A stretch of DNA of 64,000 nucleotides from Streptomyces canus (GTDB lineage: Bacteria; Actinomycetota; Actinomycetes; Streptomycetales; Streptomycetaceae), in NCBI RefSeq assembly GCF_001514145.1, contig NZ_KQ948657.1, forward strand, positions 366,614 through 430,613, read 5' to 3'. The notes below the pieces were generated by a model, which saw only the letters and a list, made by a program, of their open reading frames with translations, made no database searches and was not told the origin of the DNA. Each line of letters starts with the position of its first letter. The stretch's first letter is position 1. Below, piece after piece: positions 43,595 to 51,740 of this stretch. The translations under genes and the position numbers were made by a program.

Positions 43595-43981
43595 ATGGGA
43601 GCCGGTCCGTCGCGTCCTGCGAGCCGTCTCGTCCGAGGAGTCGGTTCGGGTGTGCTCCTCGGCGGGCTCACCGCGGTGGTGTGCGTCGCCGCGATCGGCA
43701 GGGCATGGGATGCCTGTGAGGTCGGCGTCAATGCGGCAGCCAACAGCATGACCTTGCTGTTCCTCGTGCCTCTCCTATGGATCGCCACGTCGGTTCCGTG
43801 GGTGATCCTGCACAGCACCCTCGGAAGGCGTTACCCCCACACCGCTCTGGTCACAGGGCTGGTCTCCACCCTGTGGTTCGCCTGGTTCCTCGTGACGTGG
43901 CTCGGCATGCCGGACTCGTACACGAGCCCGTTGTGCCCGGGCAACGTCCCACCCTGGTGGCCGAGTTACCTCCCGGCCTGA
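43595..43981 (+). CDS. Three-span membrane protein
   Basis: A 128-aa protein with three hydrophobic segments (GVLLGGLTAVVCVAAIG, SMTLLFLVPLLWIATSVPWVIL, ALVTGLVSTLWFAWFLVTWLG) and a short Pro/Trp-rich outside tail. GGGGGAG precedes ATG 43595. No family recognised. Confidence 0.68.
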   Translation: MGAGPSRPASRLVRGVGSGVLLGGLTAVVCVAAIGRAWDACEVGVNAAANSMTLLFLVPLLWIATSVPWVILHSTLGRRYPHTALVTGLVSTLWFAWFLVTWLGMPDSYTSPLCPGNVPPWWPSYLPA

Positions 43982-44098
43982 CGGCGGCGCGGCCGTCGGG
44001 CGGCGCCATACGACCCCCGTCGAACGCCATGTGTCAAGCATTTCGACCTCGTTGAAAAAGAACCGCAGCCGCGGCCGTCCCGCCCTACGATCGCCCGC

Positions 44099-45043
44099 AT
44101 GCTGATTCAGCGGATATTACGGACGATCGTCGTGCTCGCTGTGGCCCTCGCCGGAGCGGTCGGGGGTGCCGTGGGGACGGCACAGGCCGAGGGGAGCCGG
44201 TCCTCGTCCGACCGGCAGTTGTTGTTCTACAACCACTCCTACGGGGTGCTCGACCGGGAGACCGCCGACGCCATCGAACACTCCGACTACCTGAGGGACT
44301 TCGCCAACTTCCAGGTCCGCACCACGACCGGCAGCGGCGGACAGACCTGGACCGGCCGCTACCTGATGGGCCGGGAGACCTACCTGGAACTGTTCGGAGT
44401 CGGTGACCTCGCCGGCCCGGACGGCACCCTCGGCTCCGGCGGGCTGGGCCTGTCGACCGAACGGGACGGAGACCTGGCGACGGTCACCGAGCGGCTGAAG
44501 AGCGAGGCGGGCGCCGACCCCGTCGAGTTCCTCCAGACCCGGGACTTCGGTGACGGTGTGCCCGTGCCGTGGTTCGACGCCATCCTCCCCACCACCGAGT
44601 ACGACGCCTTCCAGGCCTGGGCGATGGAGTACCGGCCGGAGTACTTCGCCGACCCTCGCGGCAATACCGAGCCCGCGAGCTTCCCCGGTGACGTCGGCCG
44701 GGAGCGCTACCTGTCCGACGACTACCGCACGCACCTGATGCGTGACGTGACCTACGTCCACTTCGCGGTCACCGAGGGCGACCTCGCCGACAACGTGCCG
44801 CTGTTGCGGGCCGGCGGGTTCGCCGTCAAGAACGTGCCGGGCGGTGGCGTCGTCGCGACGGGGGGCGGCACCACGATCCGGTTCGACGCCGTCCCGCGCG
44901 AGCAGGCTGGGTTGCAGCGGGTCGAGATGTCCCTCAACCGGCCCGAGAAGGACCGGCACGTGGAGCAGATCGGCCACTCGACCCTCACCGTCGGCCCCGG
45001 CAGCCGTGCCGTGTGGACGTTCGACGGCAACGGCTCTCGGTAG
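44099..45043 (+). CDS. Secreted DUF5829-like protein
   Basis: A 314-aa protein with a signal peptide (RTIVVLAVALAGAVGGAVG, cleavage near AQA) and a domain reading LLFYNHSYGVLDRETADAIEHSDYLRDFANFQVRTT, which I associate with the DUF5829 family of secreted actinobacterial proteins. The rest (RYLMGRETYLELFG, VPWFDAILPTTEYDAFQ) is consistent with a glyoxalase-like fold, unconfirmed. Start ATG 44099, with weak upstream signals. Confidence 0.72.
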   Translation: MLIQRILRTIVVLAVALAGAVGGAVGTAQAEGSRSSSDRQLLFYNHSYGVLDRETADAIEHSDYLRDFANFQVRTTTGSGGQTWTGRYLMGRETYLELFGVGDLAGPDGTLGSGGLGLSTERDGDLATVTERLKSEAGADPVEFLQTRDFGDGVPVPWFDAILPTTEYDAFQAWAMEYRPEYFADPRGNTEPASFPGDVGRERYLSDDYRTHLMRDVTYVHFAVTEGDLADNVPLLRAGGFAVKNVPGGGVVATGGGTTIRFDAVPREQAGLQRVEMSLNRPEKDRHVEQIGHSTLTVGPGSRAVWTFDGNGSR

Positions 45044-45176
45044 ACAGCGGGTGCGCCCCCGACCCGGGGCGCACCCCGACACCGGACAAAGAAGCCCGGC
45101 ACACCGATGAGTCCTCGTACCCGCGGACGTCTACAGGCACGACAGTTCCGCGAGGCACGAAACGAGGCGACGCATC

Positions 45177-45629
45177 ATGAGCACCGAGCAGACGACCCCG
45201 GCCAACGGTTTCTCCTACGAGCTGACCCGAACGCTGGACGCTCCGGCGGCGCGCGTGTGGCGGGCGTGGACCACCGCCGACCAGTACGCACAGTGGGCCT
45301 ACGCCGCTCCCGGCTCCGTCGAGATGGACGTACGACCGGGCGGCGCGTGGAAGGCCACGGTGGTCACGCCCGACGGCGGACAGTTCCCGCTGACCGGCTC
45401 CTATCTCGACGTCGACGAGAACCGCGTACTGGTGGTCGGCATGGATGTCCCCGGCAAGCCCGCGCCCGCGGTCATGACCATGGAACTCGAGGAGCAGGAC
45501 GACCGCCGTACGCGGATCGCGCTCCGCCAGACCTGTGACACCGCGGAGGAACGCGACATGGCCGAGCAGGGCAGCACCATGCTCCTCGACAGCCTGAGCG
45601 CCTTCCTGACCGGTGGGGCGAAGGGCTGA
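45177..45629 (+). CDS. AHSA1/SRPBCC-domain protein
   Basis: A 150-aa START-fold protein of the AHSA1 group: FSYELTRTLDAPAARVWRAWTTADQYAQWA, GGAWKATVVTPDGGQF and ENRVLVVGMDVPG. These proteins bind hydrophobic ligands and often lie beside ArsR-type regulators, absent here. ATG 45177. Confidence 0.88.
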   Translation: MSTEQTTPANGFSYELTRTLDAPAARVWRAWTTADQYAQWAYAAPGSVEMDVRPGGAWKATVVTPDGGQFPLTGSYLDVDENRVLVVGMDVPGKPAPAVMTMELEEQDDRRTRIALRQTCDTAEERDMAEQGSTMLLDSLSAFLTGGAKG

Positions 45630-45799
45630 ATCACGGCCCGCCGACCCGCCCGTGCCCCTCGGCCTGCTGCCGCTGCACTTGGCAGAAGTGACTTCTGGTG
45701 ATCGCGGGTGAGCGCCTGTACTGGATGCGGTGGTTCATCTGCACGCCAAGAGGCTCTGCTGACGGGGGTGTGCTGCCTGCGCTTTCGGGGAGTGGGCGG

Positions 45800-45990
45800 G
45801 CTGCGGGAGGTGCCCAGTAGGTCAGCCCCGCCTCCCGGATCCGGGCGAAGATCGTGTCGAAGTCGTCCTCGGTGACGAGGAACGCGTAGTGCTGGGGCGT
45901 GATCCCGTCGCTCGTGTCCGTGTAGTCGAGGGTCACGCCGTTGGGGATCTCGACCGGGACGAAGGGGCCGTTCGCGCAGTTCCCCGCGCC
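45800..45990 (-). pseudogene. Relic of a VOC-family (glyoxalase) protein
   Basis: The minus strand reads GPFVPVEIPNGVTLDYTDTS then ITPQHYAFLVTEDDFDTIFARIREAGLTYWA, the unmistakable middle of a common VOC protein (usual form FARIRERGLTYWADP). Both the start and everything after YWA are missing. The upstream side is replaced by the dispersed GC-rich repeat around 45960-46060. Confidence 0.8.
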
Positions 45991-46075
45991 CCCACGGGAC
46001 CGGCCCCGCTCAGGGGCGCGGGGTTGTATCAGGTGGCGGCTGCGCCGCGGGGGACGACCAGCCCACACCGGCCCC
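45965..46075. repeat. Dispersed GC-rich intergenic repeat, copy 1
   Basis: Contains GCGCAGTTCCCCGCGCCCC, CAGGGGCGCGGGG and GCGGCTGCGCCGC, pieces of a repeat family scattered between Streptomyces genes. Related sequence occurs at 56010-56085 and 63914-63930. Confidence 0.6.
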
Positions 46076-46109
46076 TTGCCGAACCATCGTTCTGCGCCCC
46101 CGCCCCCGG

Positions 46110-46982
46110 GTGTCGCTCCTCATCCACCGTCGGTCCGTTCTCGTCACCCTGATCCTGCTCGCCCTTCTCCGCCTCGCTCGGCCACGTACCTCTCCCCCAC
46201 CGAGGTCTGGCGCACCCTCCGCACCGGATCCGGCCCCTACGACCTGGTCGTCAACGAACTCCGCGTCCCCGGATCGTGCTCGGCGCTCTCGTCGGGGCGG
46301 CCGCGGCGACCGTGCTCGCCCTTGCCACCGGTGCCTTCTCCTCCTCACCCGGGGCCGTGCCCCTCGCCTCCGTAGGGGGCGGACTTGCGGCCGCCGCCCT
46401 CGTTTACGTGCTCGCCTGGCGGCGCGGGATGCAGACAGGTCGGTTCGTGCTCGTCGGTGTGGGGATCGGGGTCGCCCTGTCCGCCGTCGTGCAGCTGTAT
46501 CTCACCGACTCCGCACTCGAGGCCGCCGAGCAGGTCAAGCTGTGGCTGACGGGGAGCCTCAACGGGCGGGGCTGGCAGCAGGCGGGGCCCCTGGGCGTCG
46601 TACTCCTGGTGTGTCTGCCCGCGCTGGCATGGGCGAGCAGGGCCGCGCGGCCGCTCGGGCTCGACGCGGACACCGCCGCCGCGCTGGGCGTGCGGGTGGA
46701 CCGGGTGCGGCTCGGGCTGACCGTGCTCGGGGGGTGCCCGCCGCCACCGCGACCGGTGCCGCGGGGCCGATCGGGTTCGTCGCGCTGGCCCGGCGGCTGA
46801 CCCGGACGCTCCAGCTGCCACTGCTGTGCTCGGCGCTGACGGGTGCCATCGTTCTGGTGGCCGCCGATCTCACCGCGAGGACACTGCTGCCCCCGCTGGA
46901 GATCCCGGTCGGAGCGCTGACCTTGCTGGTCGGCGGACCGTATCTGCTGTGGCTGCTGGGCCGGCGAACGGCCGTACGCTGA
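46110..46982 (+). pseudogene. Decayed FecCD-type siderophore ABC permease
   Basis: Fragments of one iron-siderophore permease in three frames: SLLIHRRSVLVTLILLALL at 46110, TYLSPTEVWRTLRTGSGPYD at about 46184, VLGALVGAAAATVLALATG to GVRVDRVRLGLTVLGG at 46276-46735, then AGPIGFVALARRLTRTLQLPLLCSAL to VGGPYLLWLLGRRTAVR-stop at 46982. Compared with the usual protein there are at least three frameshifts and a large deletion after VLGALVGAA. Not functional; no binding-protein or ATPase partner lies nearby. Confidence 0.82.
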
Positions 46983-47165
46983 AGGGGCTCCGGCGGGACC
47001 GAGCCGCACACCGAGGCGCCTCCGCGGAGCGAGCCGTGCGCTGAAGGGCCTCCGGCAGGAGCAAGCCGCACACCCAAGGCCCCCCGGGACCGATCCGGAC
47101 ACGCAAGGACCTCCCACAGGACCGAGCCGCACACCCAAAGCCCCCGCAGCAGCAAGCCGTACGCC
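46964..47165. repeat. Degenerate ~30-bp repeat array made from the permease 3' end
   Basis: About six imperfect units of 29-32 bp, each with a GCCGCACACC-like block (a variant of the permease ending GCCGTACGCTGA) followed by AAGG and CCTCCGGCAGGA-like sequence. Good copies start near 46984, 47016, 47046, 47078, 47107 and 47139. The array seems to have grown by duplication of the end of the dead permease. Confidence 0.7.
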
Positions 47166-47168
47166 AAA

Positions 47169-47193
47169 GGGCCCCGGCATCACACCGGGGCCC
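47169..47193. terminator. Terminator before adh 3' end
   Basis: A perfect 9-bp stem, GGGCCCCGG (47169-47177) with CCGGGGCCC (47185-47193), loop CATCACA, followed on the plus strand by TTCGTT. It lies 19 bp beyond the adh stop. Confidence 0.8.
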
Positions 47194-47212
47194 TTCGTTC
47201 ACTCCATGCGGG

Positions 47213-48253
47213 TCAGATCGTCGCCGTGTCGATCACGAACCGGTAGCGCACGTCGCTGTTGACGACCCGCTCGTACGCCTCGTTGATCTCCGACGCGGCG
47301 ATCAGCTCGATCTCGGAGCCGATGCCGTGCTCGGCGCAGAAGTCCAGCATCTCCTGGGTCTCGGCGATGCCGCCGATCATCGAACCGGCGAGGGTCTTGT
47401 TGCCGCCGATGAGGGAGAACAGGTTCAGCGCGATGGGCTCCTCGGGGGCGCCCACGTTGACCAGCGCGCCGCCCGTCTTGAGCAGGCTCAGGTAGGCGCC
47501 GAAGTCCAGCGGGGCCGAGACCGTGGAGAGGATGAGGTCGAAGGTGCCGGCCAGCTCCTTGAAGGTGTTCTCGTCGCTGGTCGCGTAGTAGTGGTCCGCG
47601 CCCAGCTTCAGGCCGTCGTCCTTCTTGCGCAGGGACTGCGACAGGACGGTGACCTCGGCGCCGAGCGCGTGCGCGATCTTGACGCCCATGTGGCCGAGAC
47701 CGCCCAGGCCGATCACGGCGACCTTCTTGCCGGGGGCGGCGCCCCACTGCTTGAGCGGCGAGTACGTGGTGATGCCGGCGCACAGCAGCGGGGCGGCCTC
47801 GTCGAGGGCCAGGCCCTCGGGGATACGGACGACGAAGTTCTCGTCGACGACGACCTTCTCGGAGTAGCCGCCGTAGGTGGGTTCGCCGTCCTTGCCGATG
47901 GCGTTGTACGTGCCGACCGAGCCCCCGGTGCAGTGCTGCTCGAGGCCCGCCTTGCAGTTGTCGCACTCACGGCAGGAGTCGACCAGGCAGCCGACGCCGA
48001 CCCGGTCGCCGACCTGGTACTTGGTGACACCGGGGCCGACCTCGGAGACGACGCCGGCGATCTCGTGGCCCGGGACCATCGGGAAGATGGCCTCGCCCCA
48101 GCCCTCGCGGGCCTGGTGGATGTCCGAGTGGCAGATACCGGCGAACTTGATGTCGATCAGGACGTCGTGCTCGCGGACCGCCCGGCGCTCGATGGTCGTG
48201 CGCTCCAGGGGAGCCTTCGAGGCGGGGGCGGCGTATGCGGCAACAGTGGTCAT
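47213..48253 (-). CDS. Zinc-dependent NAD(P) alcohol/aldehyde dehydrogenase (YahK/CAD type)
   Basis: A 346-aa medium-chain dehydrogenase. Catalytic zinc ligands lie in GICHSDIH (Cys41) and VPGHE (His63-Glu64), the structural zinc site in [20 protein letters not shown] and the Rossmann motif in GLGGLGHMG. The family reduces a wide range of aldehydes with NADPH. ATG 48253 follows GAGGAGAACC. Divergent from the XRE regulator at 48437, its likely controller. Confidence 0.93.
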   Translation of the reverse strand: MTTVAAYAAPASKAPLERTTIERRAVREHDVLIDIKFAGICHSDIHQAREGWGEAIFPMVPGHEIAGVVSEVGPGVTKYQVGDRVGVGCLVDSCRECDNCKAGLEQHCTGGSVGTYNAIGKDGEPTYGGYSEKVVVDENFVVRIPEGLALDEAAPLLCAGITTYSPLKQWGAAPGKKVAVIGLGGLGHMGVKIAHALGAEVTVLSQSLRKKDDGLKLGADHYYATSDENTFKELAGTFDLILSTVSAPLDFGAYLSLLKTGGALVNVGAPEEPIALNLFSLIGGNKTLAGSMIGGIAETQEMLDFCAEHGIGSEIELIAASEINEAYERVVNSDVRYRFVIDTATI

Positions 48254-48436
48254 GAGGGTGGTTCTCCTCGGGAGGGTGCGTGCCCGGCTGCCTTCTGTCT
48301 TGTCCATCCGTCCGGGCACGCTCCACAGCCTGCCCCACGAATCGACGCCCACCCAGGCCACCGCTTTGCGTACGTCCGCCGGTCCTACTACTGGCGGGGA
48401 CAGGATGGTGGGCGTACGACCGTGAATACTTGACGT

Positions 48437-49339
48437 ATGGACGACATGGCCGAGGAACTGCCCGGAGGCCGCTCGCTGGACCGGCGCGCCGAGCTCAGCG
48501 AGTTTCTGCGCACCCGGCGGGCCCGGCTGAAGCCGGAGGACGTGGGACTGCCGGACTTCGGGCGGCACCGCAGGGTACCGGGGCTGCGCCGCGAGGAGCT
48601 GTCGCAGCTTGCGGGCGTCTCGGTGGCGTACTACACGCGCCTGGAGCAGGGCAACGGGCGCAACGTCTCGGCTGAGGTCCTGGACGCCATCGCCCGCGCG
48701 CTGCGGCTGACCGACGCCGAGCGCGCGCACCTCACGCATCTGGCGAAGCCCAAGCAGCACAAGAAGAAGACGACCGCGCGCACCGAGCAGGTGCGCGGGT
48801 CGATCCGGCAGCTGCTGGACTCGATCGACGTTCCGGCGTACGTCTCGGGGCGGCGGTCGGACATCGTCGCCTGGAACCGGATGGCGGCGGCGGTCTTCGG
48901 GGACTGGTCGGAGCTCCCGGCGCAGGAGCGGAACTGGGCCCGGATGATCTTCCTGCGGCCGGAGTACCAGGATCTGTTCGTGCCGTGGGAGCAGAAGGCC
49001 AGCGACGTGGTCAGCTACCTGCGCATGGACGCCGGCTGCCATCCCGACGACCCGCGGCTGTCCGCCCTGGTCGGCGAGCTCTCCGTGAAGAGCGAGGAGT
49101 TCAGGCGTCTGTGGGCCACGCACGACGTCAAGGAGAAGAACTTCGGCGTCAAGCAGCTCCGCCACCCGCTGGTCGGCGAGCTGACCCTGAACTTCGAGTC
49201 GTTCCCCCTGTCCGACGGCACCGAGCAGGCCCTGATCACCTACCACGCGGAACCGGGCTCCCCGTCGGCGGAGGCGCTGAGGCTGCTGGCGAGCTGGGGC
49301 GCGGACGCGACCCGGGCGGGCGAGTCCGCGCACTCCTGA
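48437..49339 (+). CDS. XRE-family regulator with MmyB-like ligand domain
   Basis: A 300-aa regulator of the same architecture as the one at 38764: HTH ([49 protein letters not shown]) and an MmyB-like domain ([57 protein letters not shown]). Divergent from the zinc dehydrogenase across 183 bp; ends seven bases from the convergent ABM-globin gene. Confidence 0.91.
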   Translation: MDDMAEELPGGRSLDRRAELSEFLRTRRARLKPEDVGLPDFGRHRRVPGLRREELSQLAGVSVAYYTRLEQGNGRNVSAEVLDAIARALRLTDAERAHLTHLAKPKQHKKKTTARTEQVRGSIRQLLDSIDVPAYVSGRRSDIVAWNRMAAAVFGDWSELPAQERNWARMIFLRPEYQDLFVPWEQKASDVVSYLRMDAGCHPDDPRLSALVGELSVKSEEFRRLWATHDVKEKNFGVKQLRHPLVGELTLNFESFPLSDGTEQALITYHAEPGSPSAEALRLLASWGADATRAGESAHS

Positions 49340-49346
49340 GCCGGTC

Positions 49347-50117
49347 TCAGCCCTGGTACGGCGGCGCGGCTCCCCAGTTCCACTTCGGCACCGGCTGCTC
49401 CGCCGGCGGCTTGGCGTCCGGTCCTGAGAAGTGGACCGCGAGCCGGGTGCCCCACTCCACGTAGGCGAGGAACGCCGAGCGGAACTCCGCGTCGGTGGGC
49501 AGGCCGGCCTCGTCGGCCGCGTCCTGGATGAGGTTCACCCAGCGGCGGCGCTGCGGCTCGGTGATGCCACGGCCCAGGTGCTTGGCGACCATGTGGCCGT
49601 GGCCGCCCTGGGTCTCGGAGTAGGCGGCCGGGCCGCCGAAGACCTCCGCGAGCCAGAGGGCGACGTGCTCGGCGTGCTCGGGGGCCAGCCCCGCGAACAC
49701 CGGGGCCAGTAGATCGTCGGCCAGGACCTTCTCGTAGAACACCGTGGTGAGCCGGCCGAAGGCCTCCGCGCCGCCCGCCCACGCGAACAGGGTGGGGACG
49801 GCGGCGCCCCGGCCGCGGACCGTCGTCGGTTTGTAGTGGCGCATCTCCTCGATGTTCTCGATGTACGGCCGGATCTCGGCGAGGAAGTCCGGGAACAGCT
49901 CCGACTTGCGGAAGCCCTCCAGGTGGTCCTCGGTGGAGGTCCAGGTGATGCGCAGGACGAAGTGCTCGAAGTCCTCCTCGCAGCGCGCCAGTTCGTAGTC
50001 GACGCACTGCGGGGCCGCCGCCAGCTGGGTCGCGGCGTGTGTGTAGGCGGACAGGAACTCCGCCGAGCGGTCTTCCGGGATGCGGTAGCGGATGTACTCG
50101 ACGGTCTCTGTGGTCAT
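49347..50117 (-). CDS. ABM monooxygenase - truncated haemoglobin fusion
   Basis: A 256-aa two-domain protein. Residues about 1-95 are an antibiotic-biosynthesis-monooxygenase-type domain ([53 protein letters not shown]). Residues about 112-240 are a group II truncated haemoglobin ([63 protein letters not shown]) with the proximal His in [10 protein letters not shown]. Such chimeras are known from Streptomyces and may act in NO or quinone chemistry. ATG 50117 is chosen; TTG four codons upstream is less likely. Confidence 0.9.
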   Translation of the reverse strand: MTTETVEYIRYRIPEDRSAEFLSAYTHAATQLAAAPQCVDYELARCEEDFEHFVLRITWTSTEDHLEGFRKSELFPDFLAEIRPYIENIEEMRHYKPTTVRGRGAAVPTLFAWAGGAEAFGRLTTVFYEKVLADDLLAPVFAGLAPEHAEHVALWLAEVFGGPAAYSETQGGHGHMVAKHLGRGITEPQRRRWVNLIQDAADEAGLPTDAEFRSAFLAYVEWGTRLAVHFSGPDAKPPAEQPVPKWNWGAAPPYQG

Positions 50118-50181
50118 GGCCTCACACAAACACGGACACCCCGCCGGAGGCTCCCCTTCCGACCCGGAGTTCGCTCTGGGC

Positions 50182-50655
50182 TCACCCCGGGCCGGCGGGA
50201 AGGGGCACGGTCAGTCCGGGCTCGAGCGGAGCGCCCGTCAGCGCGGTGGTGTCGAGGTAGCGGATCTCGTAGGAGCGCTCGGTGAACCTCCAGCCGTCCG
50301 GGGTGCGCTGGTAGCGGTCGTGGTACAGGGCGTGGTTGGCGTGCGAGCTGCCGTCGCGCATCCGCCCGAACTCCGCGATGTACGCCCGCCCGTACGCGCT
50401 GTCGCCGTCGATCCTGATCACTCCCGGGTGCACGGTCTGCACGAAGTACTCCCATACGCCCCGCAGCCGTGCGATCCCCTCGCGGATCTCCTCGGGGCCG
50501 GTGAACTCGACGCCGGCGGCGGGTATCCGCAGGACGCCGTCCTCGGCGAACAGCGCGGCGAGGCGCTCGTAGTCCCGCAGCATCCCCGCGTCGGTGAACT
50601 CGCCCGGCAGTGCCTGGATCTCGATGCGGTCGGTGATGGCCCGCAGATCGGTCAT
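50182..50655 (-). CDS. SnoaL-like (NTF2-fold) protein
   Basis: A 157-aa NTF2-fold protein: RIEIQALPGEFTDAGMLRDYERLAALFAEDGVLRIPAAGVEFTG and HANHALYHDRYQRTPDGWRFTERSYEIRY, the SnoaL_4 pattern. ATG 50655 has GAGGAGGAG 4 bases upstream. Divergent from the ECF41 sigma gene, with its own ECF41-like promoter at 50683-50709, so it is the predicted target of that sigma factor. Confidence 0.87.
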   Translation of the reverse strand: MTDLRAITDRIEIQALPGEFTDAGMLRDYERLAALFAEDGVLRIPAAGVEFTGPEEIREGIARLRGVWEYFVQTVHPGVIRIDGDSAYGRAYIAEFGRMRDGSSHANHALYHDRYQRTPDGWRFTERSYEIRYLDTTALTGAPLEPGLTVPLPAGPG

Positions 50656-50682
50656 GGGTCTCCTCCTCGGTGTCACCGCTAC

Positions 50683-50763
50683 GACGACACGGCCCCCGAG
50701 AATGTGAGGACCTCACTTTTCGGGGTGCTGTCTCGTCGTACCGGCAAAGTCGTACCGGCAAAG
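50683..50763. promoter_or_regulatory. Back-to-back ECF41-type promoters and 14-bp tandem repeat
   Basis: Plus strand: CCTCACT (50711-50717), 16 bp, CGTC (50734-50737). Minus strand: CCTCACA (50709-50703), 16 bp, CGTC (50686-50683). The remembered ECF41 consensus is TGTCACA-N16-CGTC, so element order and spacing match exactly, with 4 (plus) and 5 (minus) of 7 bases matching in each -35 box. The two -35 boxes meet as the palindrome GTGAGG-A-CCTCAC. In the sigma leader TCGTACCGGCAAAG is repeated perfectly in tandem (50736-50763). Confidence 0.68.
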
Positions 50764-50775
50764 GAGACGACCGTC

Positions 50776-51675
50776 ATGAGCACACCGTCCGAGCCGGCCC
50801 TGAGCGCGATCATGGGTGAGCGGCGCCGGCTGATCAACCTCGCGTACCGGCTCCTCGGGTCCCTCGCGGACGCCGAGGACGTCGTGCAGGAGACGTACGC
50901 CCGCTGGTATGCCATGCCGCCCGAGCAGCAGGCGGCGATCAGGTCGCCGGGCGGCTGGCTGACCACGGTCGCCGGGCGGATCTGCCTGGACGTGCTCGGT
51001 TCGGCGCGGGCCCGGCGGGAGAGGTACGTCGGTGAGTGGCTACCGGAGCCTGTGCCGGACAGCGCGGAGTGGACCGGCACGCCGGCGGATCCAGCCGACC
51101 GGGTCACCCTCGACGAGTCGGTCGGGATGGCCTTCCTCGTGCTGCTGGAGTCGATGACCCCGGCCGAGCGGGTGGCGTTCGTCCTGCACGACGTCTTCCG
51201 CTACCCGTTCGCCGACGTGGCCGAGATCGTCGGCCGTACCCCGGCGGCCTGCCGTCAGCTGGCCGTGTCGGCCCGCCGGCGCGTGCGCGAGGCCCGGCCC
51301 ACCACGACGTCGACGGCCGGGCAAGCGGGTGTGGTGCGGGATTTCAAGGAGGCCTGGCAGGCGAAGGACATCGGCGCTCTCGTCCAGCTCCTCGACCCGA
51401 ACGCCGTGGCGACCAGCGACGGCGGCGGCCTCGTCACCGCATTGCCCGTCCCGCTCCACGGCGGTGAGCCGATCGCCCGCTTCCTGGCCGGCCTCGTCAC
51501 CGGGGCCCCCGGACTGGCCCTTGTGGAACGCACGGTGAACGGCCGGCCGGGCCTGGTGGTCGAGGTGGACGACACCGTTCAGGCGGTCCTCGCCCTCGAT
51601 GTCGAGGACGACCGGGTCACCCGTATCTGGGCGGTACGGAACCCGGAGAAGCTGCGGCCCTGGACGGCGGGCTGA
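50776..51675 (+). CDS. sigJ: ECF41-family RNA polymerase sigma factor (SigJ-like)
   Basis: A 299-aa sigma factor: region 2 (INLAYRLLGSLADAEDVVQETYARWY), the ECF41 linker signature YVGEWLPEPV, region 4 (MTPAERVAFVLHDVFRYPFADVAEIVGRTPAACRQLAVSARRRV) and a C-terminal SnoaL-like domain (VVRDFKEAWQAKDIGALVQLLDPNAVATSDGGG). In ECF41 proteins this extension controls activity in place of an anti-sigma factor. ATG 50776 follows AAGGAGACGA. It shares an intergenic region with the SnoaL-like gene and probably autoregulates. Confidence 0.93.
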   Translation: MSTPSEPALSAIMGERRRLINLAYRLLGSLADAEDVVQETYARWYAMPPEQQAAIRSPGGWLTTVAGRICLDVLGSARARRERYVGEWLPEPVPDSAEWTGTPADPADRVTLDESVGMAFLVLLESMTPAERVAFVLHDVFRYPFADVAEIVGRTPAACRQLAVSARRRVREARPTTTSTAGQAGVVRDFKEAWQAKDIGALVQLLDPNAVATSDGGGLVTALPVPLHGGEPIARFLAGLVTGAPGLALVERTVNGRPGLVVEVDDTVQAVLALDVEDDRVTRIWAVRNPEKLRPWTAG

Positions 51676-51684
51676 GGCACGGAG

Positions 51685-51719
51685 AAGGCCCGCCGGAAGC
51701 AGTGCTTCCGGCGGGCCTT
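51685..51719. terminator. Bidirectional terminator sigJ / subtilase
   Basis: A perfect 16-bp stem, AAGGCCCGCCGGAAGC (51685-51700) with GCTTCCGGCGGGCCTT (51704-51719), loop AGT, between convergent genes. Confidence 0.93.
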
Positions 51720-51740
51720 TCCCTTACTGCGTCCTACAGA

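Noticed and set aside
46984..47165. ~30-bp repeats considered as a CRISPR array
   Set aside because: Units abut directly with no unique spacers, are imperfect throughout, and derive from the neighbouring pseudogene end; no cas genes in the window.
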